Source: Candidatus Intricatilinea gracilis | GTDB lineage: Bacteria > Pseudomonadota > Gammaproteobacteria > Burkholderiales > Burkholderiaceae_C | Assembly: GCA_016702605.1 (NCBI GenBank) | Contig: JADJDQ010000002.1 | Span: 145,001-209,000 of the forward strand | Reading direction: 5' to 3' | Length of the DNA: 64,000 nt | Part shown: positions 51,231-59,244 of the stretch, in pieces | How the letters are laid out: every line of letters begins with the position of its first letter | Numbering within the stretch: the first letter of the stretch is position 1 | Position numbers and translations under genes: made by a program | Notes under the pieces: generated by a model | Database searches by the model: none | The model's input: only the letters and a program-made list of their open reading frames with translations | What the model was told of the DNA's origin: nothing

Positions 51231-51731
51231 ATGACTACCTTCCAGCACGCCGACCCGACCGACGCCCAGCAGCAAACCCTGCTGCGCGAGGCCAACGCCG
51301 TGGCCAGGGCGGCGCTTCAGGCCGGCCACCACCCATTCGGCGCGGTGCTGGCGGCGCCGGACGGTGTGACGGTGCTGCTGAGACAGGGCAATGTCGACAG
51401 CGTCAACCATGCCGAGGCGGTGCTGGCGCGTGAAGCCGCACGCCTGTACCCGCCCGGCTATCTTTGGGACTGCACCCTGGTCACCACCGTCGAGCCCTGC
51501 TGCATGTGCGCCGGCACGCAGTACTGGGCGAACATCGGCCGGCTGGTCTACGGCATGAGTGAGATGCGCCTGCTGCAACTCACCGGCAACCATGCCGAGA
51601 ACCCCACGCTCGACCTGCCCTGCCGCGACGTCTTCGTGCGTGGCCAGAAGCCGCTGCGGGTGTGGGGCCCGCTGACCGAGGTCGAGGAAGAGATCGCGGC
51701 GCTGCACCGCAGCTTCTGGAGCCAGCGCTGA
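51231..51731 (+). CDS. Nucleoside/nucleobase deaminase (CDA superfamily)
   Basis: Zinc deaminase of 166 residues with the two core motifs 'NHAEAVL' (HAE: Zn-binding His and catalytic Glu) and 'EPCCMCAG' (PCxxC). Size and layout match guanine deaminase/tRNA-type deaminases of the CDA fold. 'GHHPFGAVLAAPDG' is the substrate-loop region. Placed directly after the importer, it may deaminate the imported base, for example guanine to xanthine, which would feed the pathway. Cytosine or an aminated pterin are alternatives. Confidence 0.83.
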   Translation: MTTFQHADPTDAQQQTLLREANAVARAALQAGHHPFGAVLAAPDGVTVLLRQGNVDSVNHAEAVLAREAARLYPPGYLWDCTLVTTVEPCCMCAGTQYWANIGRLVYGMSEMRLLQLTGNHAENPTLDLPCRDVFVRGQKPLRVWGPLTEVEEEIAALHRSFWSQR

Positions 51732-51759
51732 ACCTGCCAGCGTTCGAACTCAGCCCGCC

Positions 51760-52764
51760 ATGACAACGCCCCGCCTCCCCTCACCCGCCGAACTGCCCGT
51801 CATCGACCTCGCCCCGAGCTTCGGTGCCGACCCAGCCGGCGTCGCCAGCGTAGCCGCAGCGATCGACGCAGCGGCGCGGCGCCACGGCTTTTTCTACATC
51901 GTCGGTCACGGCGTGTCGCAGGCGTTGGTCGATGCCGTCTTCGACGCCGACGCCCGTTTCTTCGCCTTGCCCGACGAGGTGAAACAACGCTGGCACATCG
52001 ACCGCTCGGTGGGCCTGCAACGCGGCTTCGACCCCATCGGCTGGCAAAGCCTGGATGCCGGTCGGCCCGCCGACCTGAAGGAGAGTTTCTACCTCGGCCG
52101 TGACCTGGCGCCCGACCACCCGCTGGTGCGCGCCGGCACACCCAACCATGGCCCCAACCAGTGGCCCGACGAAACGCTGGTGCCGGGCTTCAGGTCGACC
52201 TGCGAGGCCTACGCCGACACACTTGCGCAGCTCGGCCACCACCTCATGGGCCTGATCGCTCTCGGCCTGGGCCTGCCGCGCGACCATTTCGAGCCCTTCC
52301 TGCTCAACCCCATGCCGGTGCTGCGCCTGCTGCACTACCCGCCGCAACAGGCCAGCCAGCACGACGGCCAGATCGGCTCGGGCGCCCACACCGACTGGGG
52401 CGGCATCACGCTGCTGGCACAGGACAACAGCGGCGGCCTGCAGGTGCGCGCCACCCCGCAGAGCGGCGACGAATCGCCTGTCTGGATCGATGCCCGGCCG
52501 CTGCCCGGCAGCTTCGTCGTCAACGTGGGCGACCTGATGCAGCGCTGGACCAACGACCTGTATCGCTCCAACCTGCACCGCGTCGTCAACGCCGTGAGCG
52601 GGCGCGATCGCCGCTCAGTGGCGTATTTCTTCGACATCGACTTTCACGCCCAGGTCGAGGTGCTGCCCACCTGCCAGGGCGACGGCCGCCCGGCGCGTTA
52701 CCCGCCGATCAGCGCGGGCGACCACATCGTCGAGATGTACCGCCGCACCACGCTGGCGGCCTGA
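51760..52764 (+). CDS. 2-Oxoglutarate/Fe(II)-dependent oxygenase (isopenicillin-N-synthase-like)
   Basis: Soluble oxygenase of 334 residues. The iron triad is visible: His210 and Asp212 in 'GAHTDWGGITLLAQD' and His273 in 'NLHRVVNAVSGRDRRSVAYFF', where the R-x-S that binds 2-oxoglutarate follows (Arg285, Ser286). The N-terminal 'LPVIDLAPSF' is the DIOX_N part. Such enzymes hydroxylate or demethylate small molecules. With a base importer and a deaminase beside it, a purine or pyrimidine oxidation (like xanthine or thymine hydroxylases of this superfamily) is a reasonable guess but untested. Confidence 0.87.
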   Translation: MTTPRLPSPAELPVIDLAPSFGADPAGVASVAAAIDAAARRHGFFYIVGHGVSQALVDAVFDADARFFALPDEVKQRWHIDRSVGLQRGFDPIGWQSLDAGRPADLKESFYLGRDLAPDHPLVRAGTPNHGPNQWPDETLVPGFRSTCEAYADTLAQLGHHLMGLIALGLGLPRDHFEPFLLNPMPVLRLLHYPPQQASQHDGQIGSGAHTDWGGITLLAQDNSGGLQVRATPQSGDESPVWIDARPLPGSFVVNVGDLMQRWTNDLYRSNLHRVVNAVSGRDRRSVAYFFDIDFHAQVEVLPTCQGDGRPARYPPISAGDHIVEMYRRTTLAA

Positions 52765-52770
52765 CCACCG

Positions 52771-53649
52771 ATGAGCTGGCTGGGCACACTTCAACTCACG
52801 TATCGGCTGGACGCCAATGGCACCGACGGCGCACCACGAACCGTTGCGCACGACCGTCACAGCGGCCCGCTGCGCGTGCTGCAGCGCCTGTACCCCGAGG
52901 GCGACGCCATCTGCCACCACGTGCTGGTGCATCCGCCGGGCGGCATCGTCGGTGGAGACGAGTTGCGCATCGACGCCGACCTGGGCCCGGGCACCCACGC
53001 GCTGATCACGACGCCCGGTGCGACGCGTTTCTACCGCAGCAACGGCGCCACGGCGGTGCAGGACGTGAACCTGCGCCTGGCAGAAGGTGCCCGGCTCGAA
53101 TGGCTGCCGCTCGAAACCATTGCCTACGACGGCTGCCTGGCGCACAACCGCCTCCACGCCACACTCGCACCTGGCGCCGAGATGATGGGTTGCGACATCC
53201 TGGCGCTCGGCCTGCCCGCGGCCGACGAAGCCTGGCGGCGCGGCAGCTACCGGCAATATGTCGAGATCCAGGACATCTGGCTGGATCGCTGCCTGATCCG
53301 TGCCGACGATGCCAGGTTGCTGGACAGTGGCCCGGGCTGGGCCGGCCGGCGGGTGCTGGCCAGCCTGTGGTTCGCCAGCGGCACGGCGCTGGTCGACACC
53401 CGACGCAGAGCGCTGGTCGACTCTGCCCGCGCTGTGATCGAGTCGGACCAGGCGAATCACCCAAGAAATGGTCAATCATCCCATTTATCAACCGCCGGTG
53501 TCAGTTCAGCCCAGCCCGGCCTGGTGGTGCTACGGGTGCTGGGCTCCCGGGTGGAACCGGTGCAAACGCTGGTTCGGGCCATACGCCAGAAATGGCGCGC
53601 ACTGGCATGGTGCTCACCGCGTCACACCCCGCGCATCTGGGGCACCTGA
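52771..53649 (+). CDS. ureD: Urease accessory protein UreD without neighbouring urease genes
   Basis: Nickel-insertion chaperone of urease, 292 residues and apparently intact. The N-terminal 'LTYRLDANGTDGAPRTV' leads to 'LRVLQRLYPEG' and 'HHVLVHPPGGIVGGDELRID', then 'ITTPGATRFYRSNG', and the usual ending is present ('WRALAWCSPRHTPRIWGT'). A variable segment near 224-250 is Ser/Asn-rich. The start is 6 nt after the oxygenase stop, so it is the end of the rightward unit. The ureABC, E, F and G genes that normally follow are missing; the next gene is a PEP-CTERM protein on lower-GC flanking DNA. Confidence 0.9.
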   Translation: MSWLGTLQLTYRLDANGTDGAPRTVAHDRHSGPLRVLQRLYPEGDAICHHVLVHPPGGIVGGDELRIDADLGPGTHALITTPGATRFYRSNGATAVQDVNLRLAEGARLEWLPLETIAYDGCLAHNRLHATLAPGAEMMGCDILALGLPAADEAWRRGSYRQYVEIQDIWLDRCLIRADDARLLDSGPGWAGRRVLASLWFASGTALVDTRRRALVDSARAVIESDQANHPRNGQSSHLSTAGVSSAQPGLVVLRVLGSRVEPVQTLVRAIRQKWRALAWCSPRHTPRIWGT

Positions 53650-53936
53650 ACACGGCCAAAAGCGCGCAATTCTGAAAACCTGAATCCCATATAACACCAC
53701 ACCGCCACCTCGGCGCAGAGACTGCGCCTGAAACCGACTGCGCGCCTCATGTTGTTGCACATCCCTGACGAAACCATGTCACATGGGAAATGCAACCTTT
53801 ATTCGGCATAACTTTCTGTTACCCTTCGTTCAAGGGGGTCTGTCCGCTGGGTCACACATTGACCCCGAGACGGCTCGAACGTAGGAAACAAGATGCCGGC
53901 CGACTCGGGCTTGCATGGAACCCGAGGGTATTGCTC
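53650..53936. other. Intergenic region after ureD, with hairpin
   Basis: This 287-nt gap is visibly richer in A and T than its neighbours, particularly at 53657-53690 and 53780-53830. A perfect 7-bp stem, GGCGCAG (53712-53718) and CTGCGCC (53722-53728) with an AGA loop, lies 60 nt after ureD and could end its transcript, but has no T-run. The normal partner ureA is not present in any frame. The promoter of the PEP-CTERM gene should lie in the right half. No clear element was identified. Confidence 0.45.
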
Positions 53937-55109
53937 ATGCGATTTGTTCAATTTCCAGGCAGCCTGTTGTGCATCGGCCTCGGGCTGCTCATGTCGAACG
54001 CAGTGCTGGCACAGCCCACGGCCAGCAGCCTGACGCAATCGATCGCGGTCTCGAACCTGCACAACGGCTTCGCAACCAGCAGCAACGGCCCGGCCTCGAC
54101 ACTGCAGACGACCAGCATCGCGATCGATGGTTTCGATACCGATCGCGGCGTGCTGGTCGGCGCCAGTGCCAGCCTCGCGATCGACCCGGGCTACTACCTG
54201 GGCGTCTTCAAGCGCGACCACAACCGCTCCACCGGAAGCAATATTCAGCTGGCCTGGTCGCTGGACCCGAGTTGGGCCGGCCTGGTGACCGCCACCTCCG
54301 CCTGCGGCACCTTGTGCGGGCGCATCCAGGTGCAGGGGCCGTCGCTCGACGCGCTGAAGACCGACTTCGCGACGGTCGAGATCACCAACGCGGCGGGCAC
54401 CTCGCAGACCTTTGCCCAGGCCGCGGTGCTGCAAAGCCTGGTCAGCCCTGCCAGCCCGGCCATCGCGTCGCCCAGCGTGCGGGTGGACACGACCATCAAC
54501 GTGGGTGGCAATGGCGGCAACGACGCCAAGATCACCGTCGGCCCGGGGCTTCCGCCCGGCGCCCAGAATGCCGCGGACGAACCCTTGCCGATTCCGCCGC
54601 AAGCCGCCCTGTCAGGGGCGCTGACGATGAACTTCAACTACCTGGCCCATTCCGCCGCGTCGTTCGCGTCGGGCACCCAGGCCGTGGCGTCGAAGTCGCT
54701 GCAGTTCCAGGGCGCGGGCAGCCGGGGCTTCGACATCTTTGCGCTGGGTGACAATCACACCACGCTGATGGACTTCAGTGGCGTCACGCCTACCTGCATC
54801 TCGGGCGCCTGCGATCAGTTCACGCTCGACTTTACCGGCGCCAACGACAGCTTCGCCGGTGCGGTAATGCACGGCACGCTGACGAACAAGGGCACGGCCT
54901 CAGGCAGCGCCATCTTTGCGTTCACGTTCGTCGACGACACCGCCGTTGGCGTGGGCCAGCACAGCCAGACGCTGACGCTGACAGCCGTCTCGTCGGTCAC
55001 CGCAGTCCCCGAACCCCACGGCGCAGCGATGTTGCTGGCCGGTCTGGGCGCCATCGGCTGGATGAGCCGCAGGCGCCGCAGCACCAGGGATCAGGTCGCG
55101 AAGCTGTAA
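53937..55109 (+). CDS. PEP-CTERM sorting-domain exported protein
   Basis: Secreted or surface protein of 390 residues. Signal peptide about 1-25 ('LLCIGLGLLMSNAVLAQ'), then a long beta-rich region of unknown function, and the exosortase-sorting tail: 'VPEPHGAAMLLAGLGAIGW' (PEP at 358-360), a hydrophobic helix, and 'SRRRRS'. Nine extra residues follow the basic cluster. The exosortase and polysaccharide genes that process such proteins are elsewhere. The ATG at 53937 starts the signal peptide. The last 19 nt overlap the convergent GST gene. Confidence 0.87.
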   Translation: MRFVQFPGSLLCIGLGLLMSNAVLAQPTASSLTQSIAVSNLHNGFATSSNGPASTLQTTSIAIDGFDTDRGVLVGASASLAIDPGYYLGVFKRDHNRSTGSNIQLAWSLDPSWAGLVTATSACGTLCGRIQVQGPSLDALKTDFATVEITNAAGTSQTFAQAAVLQSLVSPASPAIASPSVRVDTTINVGGNGGNDAKITVGPGLPPGAQNAADEPLPIPPQAALSGALTMNFNYLAHSAASFASGTQAVASKSLQFQGAGSRGFDIFALGDNHTTLMDFSGVTPTCISGACDQFTLDFTGANDSFAGAVMHGTLTNKGTASGSAIFAFTFVDDTAVGVGQHSQTLTLTAVSSVTAVPEPHGAAMLLAGLGAIGWMSRRRRSTRDQVAKL

Positions 55110-55765
55110 GGCCCGCCAGCGGCCAACGCCCGGTGATAGGCCGGGCGGGCGTGCATGAGTTTCAGCGCGCCAGCCAGGCGCGGGTAGTTGTCCCAGTTCA
55201 GTCCGCCACGTTGTGCGGCGGCTTCGAGCGGGAAACTCATCTGGATATCGGCGGCGCTGAAGTCGTCGCCGGCAAACCAGGTCGACTTGCCGAGTTCGGC
55301 TTCCATGAAGTCGAGCTGGCTCTTGATGTTGGGCAGCACAAAACTCGTCAGCACCTTGTGTGCAATGGCCTTGGCGATCGGTTTGGCGAAAAACGGCATC
55401 GGCCCCGTGGCAATGCGGTCGAAGATCAGCTTGAGCAGCAGCGGCGACATGGCCGAGCCTTCGGCAAAGTGCAGCCAGTAGGTGTAGCGCAACTGCTCGG
55501 GGCTGCCCTGCACGGGGCGCAACCGTCCCTGGCCGTAGCGGTCGACCAGATACTCGACGATGGCGCCCGATTCAGCCACGGTCAAGGCGCCGTCGGTGAT
55601 CACCGGGCTTTTGCCCAGCGGATGGACCGCACGTAACTCACGCGGGGCCAGCATGGTGGTGGCGTCCCGCTCGTAGCGCTTCACTTCGTACGGAACACCC
55701 AGTTCCTCGAGCAGCCAGAGCACACGCTGCGAGCGCGAATTGTTGAGGTGATGGACGGTGATCAT
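55091..55765 (-). CDS. Glutathione S-transferase
   Basis: Cytosolic GST of 224 residues. The thioredoxin-like N-terminal domain reads 'VHHLNNSRSQRVLWLLEELG' (Ser near residue 10-12 in the glutathione site), then 'PLGKSPVITDGALTVAESGAIVEYL' with the conserved cis-Pro and ES pair. An all-helical C-terminal domain follows ('WFAGDDFSAADIQMSFPLEA'). It is similar to the GST group with a catalytic Ser. Substrate unknown. Its 3' end overlaps the PEP-CTERM gene by 19 nt, tail to tail. Confidence 0.9.
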   Translation of the reverse strand: MITVHHLNNSRSQRVLWLLEELGVPYEVKRYERDATTMLAPRELRAVHPLGKSPVITDGALTVAESGAIVEYLVDRYGQGRLRPVQGSPEQLRYTYWLHFAEGSAMSPLLLKLIFDRIATGPMPFFAKPIAKAIAHKVLTSFVLPNIKSQLDFMEAELGKSTWFAGDDFSAADIQMSFPLEAAAQRGGLNWDNYPRLAGALKLMHARPAYHRALAAGGPYSFAT

Positions 55766-55846
55766 GGTGTTGCGCCGGGCCTGAACGACCTGCTGTGACA
55801 GACCGGGCGCATTGTGGCGGCTCGGGTCAAGTTGCGTGCGCGGGGC

Positions 55847-57331
55847 TCACGCTGCGACTCGCCACCAGCGAAGCACACCTTCACCCGCGACCCGCCCGCT
55901 GGCCATGGTGGCCGTCAGCAGGTAGCCGCCGGTGGGCGCTTCCCAGTCGAGCATTTCGCCGGCGCAGAACACACCGGGCAGGCCGGTGAGCATCAGGCTG
56001 GCATCACATCCCGCAGGTGCCGGCTCGGCTGACGGACGGGCAGGCGTCTCGTCGGCCGAGATCGACTGTTCGTAGGGATTCAGGCACACACCACCAGCCG
56101 TGCTGATCGCTTCGGCCATCGGTCTGGGCGACAGCAAGGTCAGTGGAAGCGCCTTGATACGTGCGGCGAGTGCGCCTGCGTCGGCCATCAACGCCGACCA
56201 AGCCGACGCGTCGACACCTTCGCGCAGCAAGGCAGCCTTGGCGCCATGCAAGCCGGCGTATTCACGCAGATGGTTGGTCCACGACCTGGCACCTCGGCCG
56301 CGCGACAGCGCCTGTGCCAAGTCGGCCAGCTCACGTGTCGGTGCCAGATCGAGCAGCACCTGCAGCGGGCCTTGCGCCGCAATGGTGTCGCGCAGCCGAG
56401 CGCTGGCGGCGTAGATGAGTGGGCCTTCCAGCCCGTCGGCGCTGAGCACGGCTTCACCGGGGCGGCTATACGTCTCACCACTCGCGTCGACAAAACTCAG
56501 CTTCAGCCCCTTGAGCGGCGAGCCGGAGAACTTGTCGCGCAGATACGGGCTCCACGCCACGTCGAAGGCGCAGTTGGCACTGCGCAGCGGCGCCAGTGCC
56601 ACACCACGCTCGGCCAGCCAGGGCCACCAGGCGCCGTTCGACCCCAGCTTGGGCCAGCTGGCGCCGCCCAGGGCGAGCACCACGGCGTCGGCGTTGGATG
56701 TGACCGACCCGGTCGGCGCCTCAAAAGTCACCGACCAGCCGGCGCGCTCGGCCGGGGTCGCTCCGGGCGATGCCAATGCGGGAGACATGGCGCCGTGATC
56801 ATGCGATGCCGCCACACTGCTGGCGCCCGCGTCATCGGCAGGGACCGTCGCAAGACCAGCCGATCCGCCTTTTGACTGCAGCACTCCGTTCCAGCGATGG
56901 CGCATGTGCAGCGTCACGCCCGCAGCACGCAGGCGACGCAGCCAGGCGCGCAGCAGCGGTGCGGACTTCATCTCGGCCGGAAAGACCTTGCCCGAACTGC
57001 CCACAAAGGTCTCGATGCCCAGGCCCTCGGCCCAGTCGCGCAGCGCACGTGGCCCTTGCCGGTCGAGCCAATGCGCCACCGTGTCGGCCTGCTCGCCATA
57101 ACGACGCACGAACACATCGAGCGGTTCGGAGTGGGTGAGGTTCAGCCCCCCCTTGCCCGCCAGCAGGAACTTGCGCCCCACGCTGGGCATGGCGTCGTAC
57201 AGGTCGACGCGGGCGCCTCCCTCGGCCAGCGCCTCGGCAGCCATCAGCCCCGCCGGCCCGCCGCCGATGACGATGACATGGGGCGGCCTGCTGGAGGTCG
57301 AAGAGTTGGGCACAGCGGTAGGTGATGACAT
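55847..57331 (-). CDS. HI0933/YhiN-like flavoprotein (TIGR03862 type)
   Basis: NAD(P)/FAD-dependent oxidoreductase family of unknown function, 494 residues. The Rossmann FAD motif 'VIVIGGGPAGLMAAEALAEGG' is near the N-terminus, followed by 'GRKFLLAGKGGLNLTHSEP', characteristic of the family. The C-terminus ends 'FCAGEMLDWEAPTGGYLLTATMASGRVAG'. A loop rich in Ala/Gly/Ser (about 160-200) is inserted. It is transcribed in the same direction as urtE, with 149 nt between them, and no functional link is evident. Confidence 0.88.
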   Translation of the reverse strand: MSSPTAVPNSSTSSRPPHVIVIGGGPAGLMAAEALAEGGARVDLYDAMPSVGRKFLLAGKGGLNLTHSEPLDVFVRRYGEQADTVAHWLDRQGPRALRDWAEGLGIETFVGSSGKVFPAEMKSAPLLRAWLRRLRAAGVTLHMRHRWNGVLQSKGGSAGLATVPADDAGASSVAASHDHGAMSPALASPGATPAERAGWSVTFEAPTGSVTSNADAVVLALGGASWPKLGSNGAWWPWLAERGVALAPLRSANCAFDVAWSPYLRDKFSGSPLKGLKLSFVDASGETYSRPGEAVLSADGLEGPLIYAASARLRDTIAAQGPLQVLLDLAPTRELADLAQALSRGRGARSWTNHLREYAGLHGAKAALLREGVDASAWSALMADAGALAARIKALPLTLLSPRPMAEAISTAGGVCLNPYEQSISADETPARPSAEPAPAGCDASLMLTGLPGVFCAGEMLDWEAPTGGYLLTATMASGRVAGEGVLRWWRVAA

Positions 57332-57480
57332 GGCGGCGCGAGTCTAAGCCTCGCAATCATCGACCCGGCGCATCGACCAAGTGCATCAACGACGCACCTC
57401 AGCTAGGCAGGTCAACCTGTTCAGCAACATCGCAGCCATCACCCGGCCGAGAGATGGCACAACCGACGATGAATGGTCGA

Positions 57481-58173
57481 TCAGATCGACACGAGCTGCC
57501 TCACCCCGTCGGCCTGCATGGTGTTGCCGCGTCCCCGCGCGATGATCTCGCCGCGCTCCATCACCAGGTACTGGTCGGCGAGTTCTTCGGCAAAGTCGTA
57601 GTACTGCTCCACCAGCACGATCGCCATGGTCTTGCGATCGGCCAGCATTCGAATCACACGGCCGATGTCCTTGATGATGCTGGGCTGGATGCCTTCGGTG
57701 GGTTCATCGAGGATCAGCAGCTTCGGGCCAGCAGCCAGCGCCCGCGCAATGGCGAGTTGCTGCTGCTGGCCACCCGACAGATCACCACCACGCCGGTGCA
57801 TGAACTGCTTGAGGATGGGAAACAGTTCGAACAGCTCGGCCGGAATCGGCGTCGAGCCAGTCTTGTAGGCCAGGCCCATGCGCAGGTTGTCTTCCACCGT
57901 CAGCCGGCCAAAGATCTCGCGCCCCTGCGGCACATACCCCACGCCCTTGCGCACCCGCTCGTACGGCGCGTCATGGCTGATGTCCGCACCGTCCAGCGCA
58001 ATGTTGCCGGCCTTGATCGGCACGACACCCATCAAGCTCTTGAGCAGTGTGGTCTTGCCCACGCCATTGCGTCCGAGCACGACGGTGACCTCACCGAGCT
58101 TGGCTTCGAACTCCAGCCCCCGCAGGATGTGCGAGCCGCCGTAGTACTGATTGAGGCCCGAGACCTTCAGCAT
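57481..58173 (-). CDS. urtE: Urea ABC transporter ATPase UrtE
   Basis: Second ATPase of the urea importer, LivF type, 230 residues. Walker A 'LGRNGVGKTTLLKSLMG', signature 'LSGGQQQQLAIARALA', Walker B 'LLILDEPTEGIQPSII' and the UrtE-like 'GYVPQGREIFGRLTVEDNLRMG'. It is the last gene of urtABCDE. Unlike the overlapping B-C-D junctions, 183 nt separate it from urtD; that gap shows no promoter I can name. The ATG at 58173 is chosen by family N-terminus ('MLKVSGLNQYYGGSHILRG'). Confidence 0.94.
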   Translation of the reverse strand: MLKVSGLNQYYGGSHILRGLEFEAKLGEVTVVLGRNGVGKTTLLKSLMGVVPIKAGNIALDGADISHDAPYERVRKGVGYVPQGREIFGRLTVEDNLRMGLAYKTGSTPIPAELFELFPILKQFMHRRGGDLSGGQQQQLAIARALAAGPKLLILDEPTEGIQPSIIKDIGRVIRMLADRKTMAIVLVEQYYDFAEELADQYLVMERGEIIARGRGNTMQADGVRQLVSI

Positions 58174-58356
58174 GAAACAACCCCAACACGAAAGGACAAG
58201 ATGCCAGAGCGCCGCCCGGACGAGGATGCCGGGTGGCCTTTCGCCGGAAGTAAAGGGGGAGCCTGGCGACCGCAGGTCGACGGGCGGAGGACATGGAGGC
58301 GAATGGCTACCCGGCAGCCTCGTCCCACCGCAGTCGCGCACTCTTCAGCAGCAAAC

Positions 58357-59244
58357 TCAACGCCCAAGATAAACCTCCACCACCTTCTCGTTCGCCTGCA
58401 CATCCGCCAACTTGCCTTCGGCCAGCACGCTGCCCTCATGCAGCACGGTGACGGTCTTGCGCCCTTCGGTGAGCTGGTCGACGAACTTCATGTCGTGCTC
58501 CACCACCACGAGGGAATGTTGGCCTTCGAGCGACAGGAAGAGCTCGGCGGTGCGCTCGGTCTCTTCGTCGGTCATGCCGGCCACCGGTTCGTCGAGCAGC
58601 AGCAGCTTGGGGTCCTGCATCAGCAACATGCCGATCTCGAGCCACTGCTTCTGGCCGTGGCTGAGCAGGCCGGCGGTGCGCTGCGCTTCGGTCTTCAAGT
58701 GGATAAGCGTGAGGATCTCGCCGATGTGATCGAGCTGTTCACCGCTCAGCCGGTGGAACAGGCTGGCACGGGCACGGCGATCGGCCGCCAGCGCGAGCTC
58801 GAGGTTCTCGAACACGCTGAGCTCTTCGTAGACCGTGGGCTTCTGGAACTTGCGGCCGATGCCGATCTGGGCGATCTCGTTCTCGCGCAGGCGCAGCAAG
58901 TCGATGGTCGAGCCGAACGAGGCCTTGCCCAGGTCGGGTCGGGTCTTGCCGGTGATCACATCCATCATGGTCGTCTTGCCCGCACCGTTGGGGCCGATGA
59001 TGCAGCGAAGTTCACCCACGTTGATGGCCAGGCTCAGCTTGTTCAAGGCCTTGAAGCCGTCGAAGCTGACGGTGATGTCTTCGAGGTAGAGCGCCACACC
59101 TTGCGTGAAGTCGGGCTCGCCGTGGCGCACCAGGCGGCCGTAACTCGCACTGCGGCCACCCGAGGCAGTGCCCTGGGTGCGCGCTGCTTCTGCGGCATGG
59201 CGGACACGCGCTTCGGCGCGCTCCTTCATGATCTCGGGCGTCAT
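58357..59244 (-). CDS. urtD: Urea ABC transporter ATPase UrtD
   Basis: First ATPase of the urea importer, LivG type, 295 residues. Walker A 'IIGPNGAGKTTMMDVITGK', signature 'LLSHGQKQWLEIGMLLMQDP', Walker B 'LLLLDEPVAGMTDEETERT' and switch His in 'VVEHDMKFVDQ'. The 'TRPDLGKASFG' segment is typical of UrtD. About 45 extra residues precede the domain (Ala/Arg-rich). Its ATG overlaps the urtC stop (ATGA). Confidence 0.94.
   Translation of the reverse strand: MTPEIMKERAEARVRHAAEAARTQGTASGGRSASYGRLVRHGEPDFTQGVALYLEDITVSFDGFKALNKLSLAINVGELRCIIGPNGAGKTTMMDVITGKTRPDLGKASFGSTIDLLRLRENEIAQIGIGRKFQKPTVYEELSVFENLELALAADRRARASLFHRLSGEQLDHIGEILTLIHLKTEAQRTAGLLSHGQKQWLEIGMLLMQDPKLLLLDEPVAGMTDEETERTAELFLSLEGQHSLVVVEHDMKFVDQLTEGRKTVTVLHEGSVLAEGKLADVQANEKVVEVYLGR

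Noticed and set aside
53460..53649. Possible frameshift or truncation at the 3' end of ureD
   Set aside because: The frame stays open to the usual family ending (WR...PRIW-T); only a variable Ser/Asn-rich loop differs.
53712..53728. Perfect hairpin after ureD considered as an intrinsic terminator
   Set aside because: No T-run follows in either direction, so it is recorded only as a hairpin within the intergenic entry.
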